A DNA stretch of 64,000 nucleotides, taken from Acinetobacter portensis. Lineage in GTDB: Bacteria > Pseudomonadota > Gammaproteobacteria > Pseudomonadales > Moraxellaceae. Every line of letters begins with the position of its first letter. The first letter of the stretch is position 1. Shown in pieces: positions 38,551 to 47,129 of the stretch. The notes beneath the pieces were generated by a model that was not told the origin of the DNA, searched no databases, and worked only from the letters and a program-made list of their open reading frames with translations. The position numbers and the translations under genes are program-made. The DNA lies in contig NZ_CP096120.1 of assembly GCF_023158935.1 (NCBI RefSeq), positions 2,046,001 through 2,110,000 of the forward strand. Direction: 5' to 3'.

Positions 38551-40215
38551 TCACGCCTCCTCTTGAAGAGCAAACAACAAACGACCCGAAGCAATCGTTT
38601 TATCATCGCCTAATATTTCAAAACTAATTTTATGTAATTTACGTGTAAGTTTTAATTGAACAACAGAGTAAGGATAAATTAACTCTTGGAATTTCAATTG
38701 TTCAAAGCCGTTACACCATTGTAAATCTGCCCAAATTTGTTTTGCAAAGTGTTGAACAAAGCCAACTTGCCCCACACCTGGAAAAATTGGAAATGTCGAA
38801 AAGTGTCCTTTAAAACACTCTAACTCAGGTGTAAATTCCAATTCGAATTGTGCTTGTGCATCTACCAATTTCTGTTCAAGCACAACAGGTAATAACATTG
38901 GCTGAAACAATGATTTCAAATATTGTTTATTCAATTTAGCTTGTGCATTCTGTGGTAATTGCGTGATGAATCGCCACTGCCTTGGAATAGCAATACTTTC
39001 TAACTTGTCTTTTAACTTTGCTTTTATATTGGCAACAAATGTTGATTTCTCACCTTTTACAAGCTTTTCACGGGCATCATCTTTAAGCACAACTACACAT
39101 GCCAACATTTGACGATGTTCTTTTTCAACAACCAATACATGACATTGCGAAACATCATCAAGTTCTAAAATTTTATGTTCAATCGCATCTAAACTTAAAC
39201 GCTTTTCTTCTAATTTAATAATTCTGTCTAAGCGACCTAATAATTTAAATGGACTCTTCAAGTTATCTAAATCAACAAGCTCAATTTTATCACCTGTTAA
39301 AATCCAATCTTGAGTACATGCATGATTTGCTTTCACTGCGAGTTCTTGTTGTTCCGATTGTCGAATTTCAACGTTCGCAAAAGGCGTCCACAATGCATCA
39401 TCCTCTTGTCTATGCGCAATTCCACCTGTTTCCGAACTACCAAAAACTTCTGTAATTGGCACATTCACAAATGGGCGAATACCTGAATCTAGCTTTCCAC
39501 CCGATGAATACACCGTAATACATTCTTGCAATACAACATCTGTCGTCCAACGCTTTAATAATGCTGGGCTAGAAATTACATAATTTGTAATATTCAAATG
39601 AGCAATTTTCTTTTCGACATCAACTACATCTTCAGGAAAAGCGACTTGGTTTTGATAAAAACCACGTCCACTCGCCAAAGGCCAAAGTAGTTTAAATAGC
39701 AAACCATAAATATGTTGATGGCTGACTGTCGCTATCGCAATGGCTTGTTCAGGAAGTTCAAAACTTTCATTTAAACCTGCTACTTCATTAAATAACTGCG
39801 CAAGTGTACGAGGAATTTTCTTTGGTTGACCTGTAGAACCAGATGTATAGAAATAAACAGAAGACTGCTCTAAAAAGTTTTGATCAAATTTTAAAGAATT
39901 CTGAGATACTTCAAACTGAAGCTTTTGTCTTGTTAAAAAATAGATGTTTTGTTCTGCTAATTCTTTTTCTAAATCACTAATACGGTTGGGCGGTAACAAC
40001 ACTTGTTTCTTCGCATTCAGTGCAGCAAACAATAAAACTAAAAATTCGTAGCTATCTTGTTCCCAAAGTGCCCATATTTCTGTTTCAAGTTGTTCAATTT
40101 GAGCTTGCTGCTCTGCAACATCTTGCCAAAAACTTGCAAAACTAACGGTACTCAAATCTGACTTTATACAAAGTAGCTTTGGTGAATTTACATAATTCTC
40201 AAAATAACAAGACAT
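38551..40215 (-). CDS. Acyl-CoA/ACP ligase fused to a hotdog dehydratase domain
   Basis: This 554-residue protein has two parts. Residues 1-440 form an adenylate-forming ligase: phosphate loop YFYTSGSTGQPKKIPRT near 125, EVFGSSETGGIAHRQ near 235 and the ILTGDKIELVDL hinge near 285. Residues 450-554 are a FabA/FabZ-like hotdog with ECFKGHFSTFPIFPGVGQVG carrying the catalytic His and the turn of the family. The ligase would load the aryl starter onto a carrier protein, and the hotdog would dehydrate intermediates. It is 23 bases after the membrane protein gene. Confidence 0.86.
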   Translation of the reverse strand: MSCYFENYVNSPKLLCIKSDLSTVSFASFWQDVAEQQAQIEQLETEIWALWEQDSYEFLVLLFAALNAKKQVLLPPNRISDLEKELAEQNIYFLTRQKLQFEVSQNSLKFDQNFLEQSSVYFYTSGSTGQPKKIPRTLAQLFNEVAGLNESFELPEQAIAIATVSHQHIYGLLFKLLWPLASGRGFYQNQVAFPEDVVDVEKKIAHLNITNYVISSPALLKRWTTDVVLQECITVYSSGGKLDSGIRPFVNVPITEVFGSSETGGIAHRQEDDALWTPFANVEIRQSEQQELAVKANHACTQDWILTGDKIELVDLDNLKSPFKLLGRLDRIIKLEEKRLSLDAIEHKILELDDVSQCHVLVVEKEHRQMLACVVVLKDDAREKLVKGEKSTFVANIKAKLKDKLESIAIPRQWRFITQLPQNAQAKLNKQYLKSLFQPMLLPVVLEQKLVDAQAQFELEFTPELECFKGHFSTFPIFPGVGQVGFVQHFAKQIWADLQWCNGFEQLKFQELIYPYSVVQLKLTRKLHKISFEILGDDKTIASGRLLFALQEEA

Positions 40216-40238
40216 AACAATCCGTTTTCTATTTTTAC

Positions 40239-40799
40239 TTAGTTCATTTTTTGCATTTCATGTAAACGCTGTTGACGTTTACGCAATAAATATTCCCCAA
40301 GCAACAAAACTCCCATCAAAAGATAGGAAATAAAACCGTTGTATAACACCCAAATTTTTGTGGATGTAAATAACACTGTTACTAAAGCAATAACAGCATT
40401 TACAACAAAGAATCCACACCAAACAATTGTTACTTTCTTTGTCCAAATTACCCCTTCAGGAGGTAAATCTGGTTCTGCTAAACGCGCAAATCGTTCAATC
40501 ATTGATGGTGGTTTAACAAGTGTCATTGCAAAAACAATCAATGCACCTACACTCATAAATACAGGATATAACTTTAACCAAGCGTGGTCTTTAAGCACTA
40601 AACTTAACCCACCACACAAAATTGCAAATCCTGTTAATGGCCATAGCAGAGCATTCCCCTTACTTAGTAAGCGAATTACTCCAAATACAATTAAGAGACA
40701 ACTGACCCAAATATACTGACCATTTGCCAAGCTATAACCAACTAAAAAAGGATAGAGAATCAATCCGATTGCTACTATCCCTTTTAAAATCCAACTCAT
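40239..40799 (-). CDS. Small polytopic membrane protein, COG4648-like
   Basis: This 186-residue protein has about five hydrophobic helices: residues 5-40 (two), 52-68, 80-100, 125-145 and 150-170. It ends with a basic tail, LLRKRQQRLHEMQ. Proteins like this sit in aryl-polyene clusters beside the carrier proteins; no function is known. Its ATG overlaps the carrier-protein stop by four bases, so it belongs to the operon. Confidence 0.78.
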   Translation of the reverse strand: MSWILKGIVAIGLILYPFLVGYSLANGQYIWVSCLLIVFGVIRLLSKGNALLWPLTGFAILCGGLSLVLKDHAWLKLYPVFMSVGALIVFAMTLVKPPSMIERFARLAEPDLPPEGVIWTKKVTIVWCGFFVVNAVIALVTVLFTSTKIWVLYNGFISYLLMGVLLLGEYLLRKRQQRLHEMQKMN

Positions 40800-41044
40800 T
40801 CAGCTGTCATATTCTGAATAACAGTTACAACATCTTGAACTGTACGAACATTTTTAAAATCTTCAGGATTCACTTGTTTGCCTGTGAGTTCTTTAATTTT
40901 TACAACCAAATCAATTGCATCAATACTATCCACATCCAAGTCTGTCGCAAGATTAGATTCTAATTGGATATCTTCAGGAGCAATTTCAAAAAGCTCTTCC
41001 ATCCACTCACGTAATTTTTCAAGTACTTGTTCTTGAGTTAGCAT
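40796..41044 (-). CDS. Acyl carrier protein (second of the pair)
   Basis: This 82-residue, strongly acidic four-helix protein has the phosphopantetheine serine in TDLDVDSIDAIDLVVKIKEL (DSI motif, near residue 35). It would carry the growing chain. It is separated by nine bases from the preceding carrier-protein gene. Confidence 0.93.
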   Translation of the reverse strand: MLTQEQVLEKLREWMEELFEIAPEDIQLESNLATDLDVDSIDAIDLVVKIKELTGKQVNPEDFKNVRTVQDVVTVIQNMTAE

Positions 41045-41053
41045 AAAAGCCCC

Positions 41054-41314
41054 TTATGCTGTCTGTTGTGCTTCAACCAAAGTAACTAAACTTTGAATTG
41101 ATTTAAAATATTGTTTTGTTTCAGTAGATTCTGCATTCAAATGAATGTTGTAGCGTTTTTTCAGAGCCAAACCCAACTCTAATGCATCGATCGAATCTAG
41201 ACCTAAACCATCCCCAAATAAAGGCGCATCAGTATCAATATCAGCCACACTAATATCTTCTAGGGCCAAAACATCGATAATCATTTGCTTTAATTCATCA
41301 GCAAGATTGCTCAT
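41054..41314 (-). CDS. Acyl carrier protein (first of the pair)
   Basis: This 86-residue carrier protein has its attachment serine in DGLGLDSIDALELGLALKKR near residue 40. Two distinct carrier proteins are typical of aryl-polyene clusters, and their sequences are different enough to suggest separate roles (starter loading and elongation). The start overlaps the acyltransferase stop by 17 bases. Confidence 0.93.
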   Translation of the reverse strand: MSNLADELKQMIIDVLALEDISVADIDTDAPLFGDGLGLDSIDALELGLALKKRYNIHLNAESTETKQYFKSIQSLVTLVEAQQTA

Positions 41315-42119
41315 TTTTAGATAACTCTTGGTAAAAAAATTGATGGAAGTAATGATTTAGCTGACGTACATTTTTTGGATTAATACTCACGTCTTCTAAA
41401 GCATCATGAATTGTAAAAGTATCGAGTACTTTTACATGAATATGAAATGGCTTCGATGGAATGTGATACCACTTTTCATTCTTAGTTAATGTAGAGGGTG
41501 TACATGTAATTAACACTGGACGAATCGGCACATTCGCACGTAATGCAATGTTTGCTGCACCACGCTGAAAATCATTAATAACTTCACCTTTTGCAGTTCT
41601 TGTCCCTTCAGGGAAAATCACTAAAGATGGTGATTCTTTACAAGCAAGTCGCTCTACACATTCTTGAATAAATTGTTCTGAACCTGCATTTAAAATATAT
41701 CCTGCACCTTGTACAGGACCACGTGTAAACGGATTTGACCACAATGCCTGTTTAACAACACAGTTAGCTTGCTCCATTAAACCAATTAGCATTACCACAT
41801 CTACAAGTGTTGGATGATTTGCGATGACTAATTCTTGACGGCTATTTTCAAGTTTCTCTAGCCCTTCAATTTCATAAGTCATAAGCCCTAGATTTTCCAT
41901 CATGTCGAAAAAACCATGGAAACTATGCTTGATGATCTTTTGGGTCTTTTCTTGTCTTAATTTTTTATCTTTGGTGCTCAAATTAACAATAGGGCTTAAC
42001 ACGCCACCAATGACAACGCCACCAACACCAAAACTTGCAAAGCTGAATCCTGTAGCACCTACACGCCACAAATAATTTGCCTGTTGCTTAATTTTTTTAA
42101 TATTTAACATTTCTGCCAT
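41298..42119 (-). CDS. PlsC-type 1-acylglycerol-3-phosphate acyltransferase-like protein
   Basis: This 273-residue protein has the HX4D motif in VIANHPTLVDVVMLIG near residue 98, the FPEGTRTAKGEV block near 165, and an N-terminal membrane segment (about 20-45). The family transfers acyl chains to glycerophospholipid-type acceptors. Here it could attach the polyene or a companion acyl chain to a lipid. It overlaps the preceding gene by 16 bases; an alternative ATG lies three codons in. Confidence 0.86.
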   Translation of the reverse strand: MAEMLNIKKIKQQANYLWRVGATGFSFASFGVGGVVIGGVLSPIVNLSTKDKKLRQEKTQKIIKHSFHGFFDMMENLGLMTYEIEGLEKLENSRQELVIANHPTLVDVVMLIGLMEQANCVVKQALWSNPFTRGPVQGAGYILNAGSEQFIQECVERLACKESPSLVIFPEGTRTAKGEVINDFQRGAANIALRANVPIRPVLITCTPSTLTKNEKWYHIPSKPFHIHVKVLDTFTIHDALEDVSINPKNVRQLNHYFHQFFYQELSKNEQSC

Positions 42120-42730
42120 GCAAATAATTTCGTTTCATTGGCATTTTGCCAAAACGTATAAAATTGTTGAGCTTCAATTGCAGCATTCGTTTCTGCCGAC
42201 ATTTCAGCTAAATTAAGTAAAAAATTTTCATCATTTAATGAACATATTGCAGACATCGCAATAACATCAAAATCCTGTTGCTCTGTATAAAGCTTAGGAA
42301 GTGGCTCATCATAATAAACTATGAGGGCTTTTGCATTGGCTTTATTTATTGTTTTTAGCCAAGCATATGCTTCTATTAATCCAGCATTCCAACTTCCAGC
42401 CAAGCTTGTTGACGGTGTCGAGTCTTCACAAAGAATAGAATATAAACCAGCAACAGCATTATGAACAGACGTTGAAAATTGCGTTGGAGATGGTGTTTCA
42501 TCTTGCAGAACATCTGCTAAAATTTTTAAAGTTTTATGCTCATCACCATATTGGGAAACCCAAACAATATAATCAACCTTATTATTTTCTAATGATTGTA
42601 TTGCATTATTCAAAGCAAGTTTTGCAATAAACGACAAACGGCGACGCTGCATAGGTGAAATTTTTTCTAAAGCCTGGAAAGTAGAGTCGACTGTATTTAT
42701 ATTCAGCTGACTAATATTCAACCTGACCAT
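42104..42730 (-). CDS. Ketosynthase-like chain-length factor (N-terminal ketoacyl synthase domain only)
   Basis: This protein of about 208 residues matches the short ketosynthase-like proteins (ketoacyl-synt_2 type) that open many aryl-polyene operons. Marks are SPMQRRRLSFIAKLALNNAI near residue 27, PTQFSTSVHNAVAGLYSIL near 95 and LAGSWNAGLIEAYAWL. The reactive cysteine of true ketosynthases is absent, so it probably acts as a non-catalytic partner that sets chain length. The ATG at 42730 is used; a GTG at 42736 with AGGG four bases upstream is also possible. It is the first gene of the operon. Confidence 0.8.
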   Translation of the reverse strand: MVRLNISQLNINTVDSTFQALEKISPMQRRRLSFIAKLALNNAIQSLENNKVDYIVWVSQYGDEHKTLKILADVLQDETPSPTQFSTSVHNAVAGLYSILCEDSTPSTSLAGSWNAGLIEAYAWLKTINKANAKALIVYYDEPLPKLYTEQQDFDVIAMSAICSLNDENFLLNLAEMSAETNAAIEAQQFYTFWQNANETKLFAWQKC

Positions 42731-42782
42731 ATTCACTTTTCCCTATGCATACAACATTTTAAGCACGTTGATTCTGGTGGTA

Positions 42783-42813
42783 ATTATAACATTTGAAAAG
42801 ATGATTTAGACAA
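42783..42813 (-). promoter_or_regulatory. Candidate promoter of the aryl-polyene operon
   Basis: On the minus strand a perfect -10 box TATAAT lies at 42788-42783, about 50 bases before the first start codon. The best -35 is TTGTCT at 42813-42808, with a long 19-base spacer. It lies between the IS982 element and the operon, so the operon keeps a promoter of its own. Confidence 0.55.
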
Positions 42814-42918
42814 AAAATATCTTTTTTATTATTAATACTTTATTTTAAACAACTACTGTTTCTTCTTTTATTTTAAAAACAAAAAAGCCTACATAAACCT
42901 GAGTTCGATGAAATCCAC

Positions 42919-43493
42919 TTAACCTTTTAGCATATTTTGGAAAGTTGGCTTATTGGGGTTCAAACAATAAGCCACTACAGCAGCCATGATATTCACCATG
43001 AAGTTATTTACCGAACGATGACGTGAATGTTCAAGTTGATGTAAATTTTTTAATTGATCATTCACTGTTTCGATCAATCCTCTTCTGCAAAGTAATTGTT
43101 TTTCTTCTTCAGTTTGGATGGGTTTATTTTTCATATTCCGACGTGATGGGGTCAATATTTTCAGTCCTCTTGCTGCTAAAGCTTCGGCTTTTGCTTTGCT
43201 CAAATAGCCTTTGTCTCCGAGTAGGATCCCTTTTAATTCTTGAGTTAAAGATTCTAATATAGCAACATCATGAACATTTCCCGATGTCAGCTTGAGATTA
43301 ATAATTTCACCTAAATTATTGATAACGAGATGTAATTTAAAACCATAAAACCAACCCGTGCTACTTTTTCCACGACCGGCCAAGCCTTTAAATACACGAT
43401 GCCTTTTAATCCGAAGATTATGGCAAACTACCAATTTAGTGGAGTCAATGATACTGATTCCCGTATCTTTTCCTTTCACCTGATGGAAGAAAC
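42919..43493 (-). pseudogene. IS982-family transposase, C-terminal part
   Basis: The 3' part of the interrupted gene encodes the catalytic domain: DTGISIIDSTKLVVCHN (first catalytic Asp), GFKLHLVINNLGEIINLKL, LLGDKGYLSKAKAEALA (second Asp) and CRRGLIETVNDQLKNLHQLE (Glu). Joining it to the part at 44375-44661 after removal of the inserted element gives an uninterrupted frame (ALSSFFHQVKGKD across the junction) of 287 residues. So the insertion is the only damage. Confidence 0.92.
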
Positions 43494-43495
43494 TA

Positions 43496-44372
43496 TAGCC
43501 AAATCCTAAAAACTATAGAACAATAGAGATATGGGATATTCAAAAGATTTTAAAGACAAAGTCATAGAAATTATGATTCGAGATGAAATGTCTGTGCGAA
43601 AAGCAGCACAGCATTTTAACATCTGTATACAGACAATTCAGAACTGGAAAAAGTCCACTACAAACAAACCTATTCCTGGCCGTCCAGCTAAAATTAGCAG
43701 AGAGCAAATATTGAAGGATGTTGAACAATATCCTGATGATTATCAGTATGAGCGAGCTGAACGTTTAGGAGTAAGCACTCATGCGGTATTTAATGCGTTA
43801 CATGCCGCAGGAATATCGCGTAAAAAAAGACGTTAAAGCATCCTAAAGCAGATCAAAATCAACGTCAGCAATTTCAAAATCTCATAGAGTGTTTAGAAGG
43901 GAAATTGCCTCTGATTTACATAGATGAAAGTGGTTTTCAAAGTGAAAGTACCAGAACTCATAGTTATAGCCTTCAAGGAACACGTGCTGAAGGTAAATTT
44001 AACTGGCAGTTGAAGAATTGCAGTAATGTGATCGGTGCAATCATTGAAAATAGATTGCTGACAGTTGGTGTGTTTAATTGTTCAGTGAACACAGAAGTAT
44101 TTGAATGTTGGATTGAACAGGATTTATTACCTAAGTTGAAAGAAAGCAGTGTTTTGATTATGGACAATGCGACCTTTCACAAAGGGAAAAGACTTCAGGA
44201 GTTGGTACGTTGTGCGGGCCATTACATTGTGTGGCTTCCTAGATATAGTCCAGATTTAAATCCAATAGAAAATATGTGGTCGCGAGTCAAGGCGATTCGA
44301 AATAAGTTTAGAGTTAAAGATATTGATAAATTATTTAAAGATTACTGTAATGATTTATTTAGTATTTAGCTA
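43496..44372 (+). mobile_element. IS630-family insertion sequence
   Basis: This 877-base element is flanked by TA duplications (43494-43495 and 44373-44374), the target of the IS630/Tc1 family. Imperfect terminal repeats begin TAGCCAAATCCTAAAAA on the left and TAGCTAAATACTAAATA on the right (15 of 17 identical). The transposase reads rightward, opposite to the host IS982 gene, and its stop lies within the right terminal repeat. Confidence 0.9.
43531..44369 (+). CDS. IS630-family transposase, made by a -1 ribosomal frameshift
   Basis: The first frame (43531-43836, 101 residues) is the helix-turn-helix DNA-binding part: VRKAAQHFNICIQTIQNWKK and PGRPAKISREQILKD. The second frame, -1 relative to it, is open from before 43840 to 44369 and carries the DDE catalytic part: YIDESGFQSE, VLIMDNATFHKG and YSPDLNPIENMW. 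Seven A followed by G at 43822-43829, just before the first stop, is the likely slip site; reading through gives a fused protein of 279 residues with the junction KKKTLKHPKADQNQ typical of this family. All three catalytic acids are present, so it could be active. Confidence 0.88.
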
Positions 44373-44374
44373 TA

Positions 44375-44661
44375 CTCAGAGCTTGCAAACAACGGGGCAT
44401 GATTTCAATAAATCGGTTGTAGCTAAGCAGTTTAGGAAAAGTAGATTTCCAGAATGGAACGATCATTTGGCAATAAAAATATTTGAAGAATCTAAAACCG
44501 GATTGATGAAATAAAATGACAATGGTCATTGCTTCAGACAAGCTTAAAGCTGACTTTTTCAACCTGGTTTTTTGATTAGAAATTAAAGCTTTCTCTAAAG
44601 ATTCATTAAATTTTTTGCAGAAATCATCCAAAATACAAAATAATTCGGTAATATGATCCAT
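44375..44661 (-). pseudogene. IS982-family transposase, N-terminal part
   Basis: From the ATG at 44661 the 5' part reads MDHITELFCILDDFCKKFNE at the start and FPKLLSYNRFIEIMPRCLQA before the break. It is cut at codon 95 or 96 by the IS630 element. It matches the N-terminal helical region of IS982 transposases and continues in frame with 42919-43493. Confidence 0.9.
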
Positions 44662-44791
44662 TGAGAAGCCTTGTTTTATAACATTTTGTCTTGAGAACCA
44701 ATATGTTACAAAAACAGGGCTTTTTTTCTACTCTTTTTTTATATCGAACTCAGGTTACATAAATGAATTATGTAGGCTTTTTCTAAATAGG

Positions 44792-47098
44792 TTAGTTACC
44801 TTGAACTAAACGTCTCGCACTGATAATACCTGGCTGCTGTTCTAAACGAGCCAAAAGTTTTGATAGTTGTGCAAGCCCCTTAACTTCAATTAATAACTTC
44901 ATATTGGCAATACCATCTGCTTCAGAAATCGTATTTACCTGACGAATATTAATTTGGTCTGAGAAAATTACTTGCGTTAAATCTTTCAATAAACCACGTC
45001 TATCATAAGCTTCAACAACAATTTGCACACTTTGCCCACGTGTTGGTTGCATTTCCCAATCAGCTTCTACAGCACGCTCAGGTTCTTGACCAATCATACG
45101 AACATAATCTGGACAGGCAACTTTATGAATACTCACACCACGATTTAATGTGATATATCCACCAATTGACTCACCATGAACAGGTTGGCAACATTGTGCA
45201 ATATGTAATTCAACGTTATCTAAACCATCAATTAAAATACCATGCGCAGACAATGTATGACTGGCACGTGGATTTAATGTAGGTTTTAGCACCAATTCAG
45301 GTTCATCCTGATCAAGGTGCATATGACGATTCACCTGATTAATCAGGGCATGCAAACTTACATCACCATTCACCAAAGCAATTAGAATATCTTCCCCTTG
45401 CTTCACATTGAAATGGTTACAGTAATCACTTAAATCAATACTTTTTGGATGAATTGCAAGACGCGCTAACTCTTTATTTAAAAGTTCACGACCAACTTCT
45501 AAGTTCTTACTACGATCTTGTTGGCGGAACCAATGACGTAATTTATCGCGTGCACGTCCTGTCTTAATATAACCAAGCGAATTCACTAACCAATCACGGT
45601 TTGGTTCACGATCTCTCTTGGTTAAAATTTCAACTTGCTCGCCCGTTTTAAGCGTATAAGTTAAAGGCACATAACGTTGGTTTACACGTGCCGCATAACA
45701 CTTGTTTCCAACTTCTGTATGCACATGATATGCAAAATCTAAAACCGTAGAACCACGTGGCAACTCTTTAATATCACCATCACGACTGAAGACATAAATT
45801 TTTTCGAAATCTTCAAACTCTTGAATCTGCTCAAAATCTTCGCCATCTTTTTCATCTTTATGTGCACTTGCATCGGTACGTTCTTGATAATGTTCAAGCA
45901 CAGAACGCAATGAATGCAAACGATGATTAAAAGAATGATCCGTTGCTTTCGCACCTTCTTTATAATTGAAATGCGAACACACACCAAGTTCCGCTTCTTC
46001 ATGCATATTCATAGTACGAATTTGCACTTCCAAAGATTTATTTTCGGCAATTACGGCAGTATGAAGCGAACGATATCCATTGGCTTTTGGATTGGTAATA
46101 TAGTCATCAAATTGATGCGGAATATGACGCCAAATTTGATGAACAATACCTAAACTGTGATAACACTCTGGTACTGTTTTTACTAAAACTCGAAGCGCAC
46201 GAATATCGTAAAGCTGATCGAAACTTAGGTTTTTACTTTTCATTTTTCGATAAATCGAATAAATGTGTTTCACTCGCCCATTAATTTCAGCTTCAATATT
46301 ATGTTCTGCTAATTCATTTTTCAGCTTATCAATGACAAACTGAATATATTGCTCACGCTCTAAACGTTTTTCATTTAAAAGTGTCGCAATTTCTTTGTAA
46401 CGATCTGGCGCTAAATAACGGAACGCTAAATCTTCAAGCTCCCACTTTAATTGCGCAATACCCAAACGGTGTGCAAGTGGTGCATAAATCGTTAAGATTT
46501 CTCGAGCAACACGTTCCTGACGCTCTTTCGAAGAATGCGTTAATTCACGTAATGCATAGGTACGTTCTGCAAGCTTAATTAAAACCACACGAACATCTTC
46601 CGTTACGGAAATTAGCATTTTATAAATGCCTGTTAAATGTTCACGCTGGTTGTTATTAAAGTGATCTTCTAAACGTTTATTTTTTTCAATTAAATCCGAC
46701 AAACGCCCCATTGCCAAAGTGCCTTTAACCAAAGCAAAAACAGCCTCGCCAAATAAACCTCGAACCTCATCAATAGACACAAGCCCTTCTCGAATACTTC
46801 GATACAGGAATGCTGCTGAAAGCGTGTCTTCATCGGCATGTAAATGGGCAAGAATATCTGCCATTTCAATACCCGCATAAAGCGTGTTTGAACGATGATT
46901 GACCGTTGTCTCAAGTTCTTTTTGTAAAATGTAATTCGCAACTTCTTCGAGTCGCTTAAGTGCAGCCCCATCTAATATGCCACGTACACGATTAAGCCAT
47001 TCAGCCACATCTTGTCGTGCTTGCTCGGCATGTTCTACAGTCGTTTCCTCAGACAATTCATTAAAATGCCCAGGAAGCTGTTCACGTACTGTGACCAT
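44792..47098 (-). CDS. relA: GTP pyrophosphokinase RelA
   Basis: This 768-residue (p)ppGpp synthetase acts at the ribosome on amino acid starvation. The N-terminal HD-like domain has lost its metal-binding HD pair (LSAAFLYRSIREGL where SpoT has LHDVIED), so hydrolase activity is not expected. The synthetase domain shows YDIRALRVLVKTVPECYHSL and YITNPKANGYRSLHTAVIAE. TGS (IYVFSRDGDIKELPRGSTVL), a zinc-finger-like region (IAQCCQPVHGES) and a C-terminal ACT domain follow. AGGAGAAAGGT precedes the ATG. Its natural terminator is broken by the IS982 element. Confidence 0.95.
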   Translation of the reverse strand: MVTVREQLPGHFNELSEETTVEHAEQARQDVAEWLNRVRGILDGAALKRLEEVANYILQKELETTVNHRSNTLYAGIEMADILAHLHADEDTLSAAFLYRSIREGLVSIDEVRGLFGEAVFALVKGTLAMGRLSDLIEKNKRLEDHFNNNQREHLTGIYKMLISVTEDVRVVLIKLAERTYALRELTHSSKERQERVAREILTIYAPLAHRLGIAQLKWELEDLAFRYLAPDRYKEIATLLNEKRLEREQYIQFVIDKLKNELAEHNIEAEINGRVKHIYSIYRKMKSKNLSFDQLYDIRALRVLVKTVPECYHSLGIVHQIWRHIPHQFDDYITNPKANGYRSLHTAVIAENKSLEVQIRTMNMHEEAELGVCSHFNYKEGAKATDHSFNHRLHSLRSVLEHYQERTDASAHKDEKDGEDFEQIQEFEDFEKIYVFSRDGDIKELPRGSTVLDFAYHVHTEVGNKCYAARVNQRYVPLTYTLKTGEQVEILTKRDREPNRDWLVNSLGYIKTGRARDKLRHWFRQQDRSKNLEVGRELLNKELARLAIHPKSIDLSDYCNHFNVKQGEDILIALVNGDVSLHALINQVNRHMHLDQDEPELVLKPTLNPRASHTLSAHGILIDGLDNVELHIAQCCQPVHGESIGGYITLNRGVSIHKVACPDYVRMIGQEPERAVEADWEMQPTRGQSVQIVVEAYDRRGLLKDLTQVIFSDQINIRQVNTISEADGIANMKLLIEVKGLAQLSKLLARLEQQPGIISARRLVQGN

Positions 47099-47129
47099 AC
47101 CTTTCTCCTACCTCTATATGTTTCATTAT

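Larger units (their letters stand above)
42897..44755 (-). mobile_element. IS982-family insertion sequence, interrupted by an IS630-family element
   Basis: Ends are the perfect 13-base inverted repeats ACCTGAGTTCGAT (42897-42909) and ATCGAACTCAGGT (44743-44755). They are flanked by the direct repeat TACATAA (42890-42896 and 44756-44762), the likely target duplication. Without the inner element (877 bases plus a duplicated TA) it measures 980 bases, the normal IS982 size. The transposase reads leftward and is split by the inner element. The outer element is therefore inactive as it stands, although a complete transposase from another copy could move it. Confidence 0.93.
42887..44777. terminator. 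Bidirectional terminator split by the IS982 insertion
   Basis: The left arm GCCTACATAA with an upstream A run is at 42887-42896 and the right arm TTATGTAGGC with a T run at 44768-44777. Removing the element and one target repeat restores a perfect 10-base stem with the loop ATGAA and A/T tracts on both sides. Today the arms are 1.87 kb apart. The right side keeps only a 7-base AT-only hairpin without the GC clamp and, in the relA direction, without the T tract. Confidence 0.88.

Noticed and set aside
40339..40719. A 126-codon plus-strand frame opposite the small membrane protein gene
   Set aside because: It mirrors a membrane protein gene of the operon; the translation is a composition artefact.
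43531..44369. The IS630 transposase as a frameshifted pseudogene
   Set aside because: The A run before the stop, the -1 frame relation and intact catalytic acids fit programmed frameshifting of this family better than decay.
44323..44514. A 63-codon plus-strand frame at the right end of the IS630 element
   Set aside because: It crosses the IS630/IS982 junction and is antisense to the transposase remnant; no features support it.
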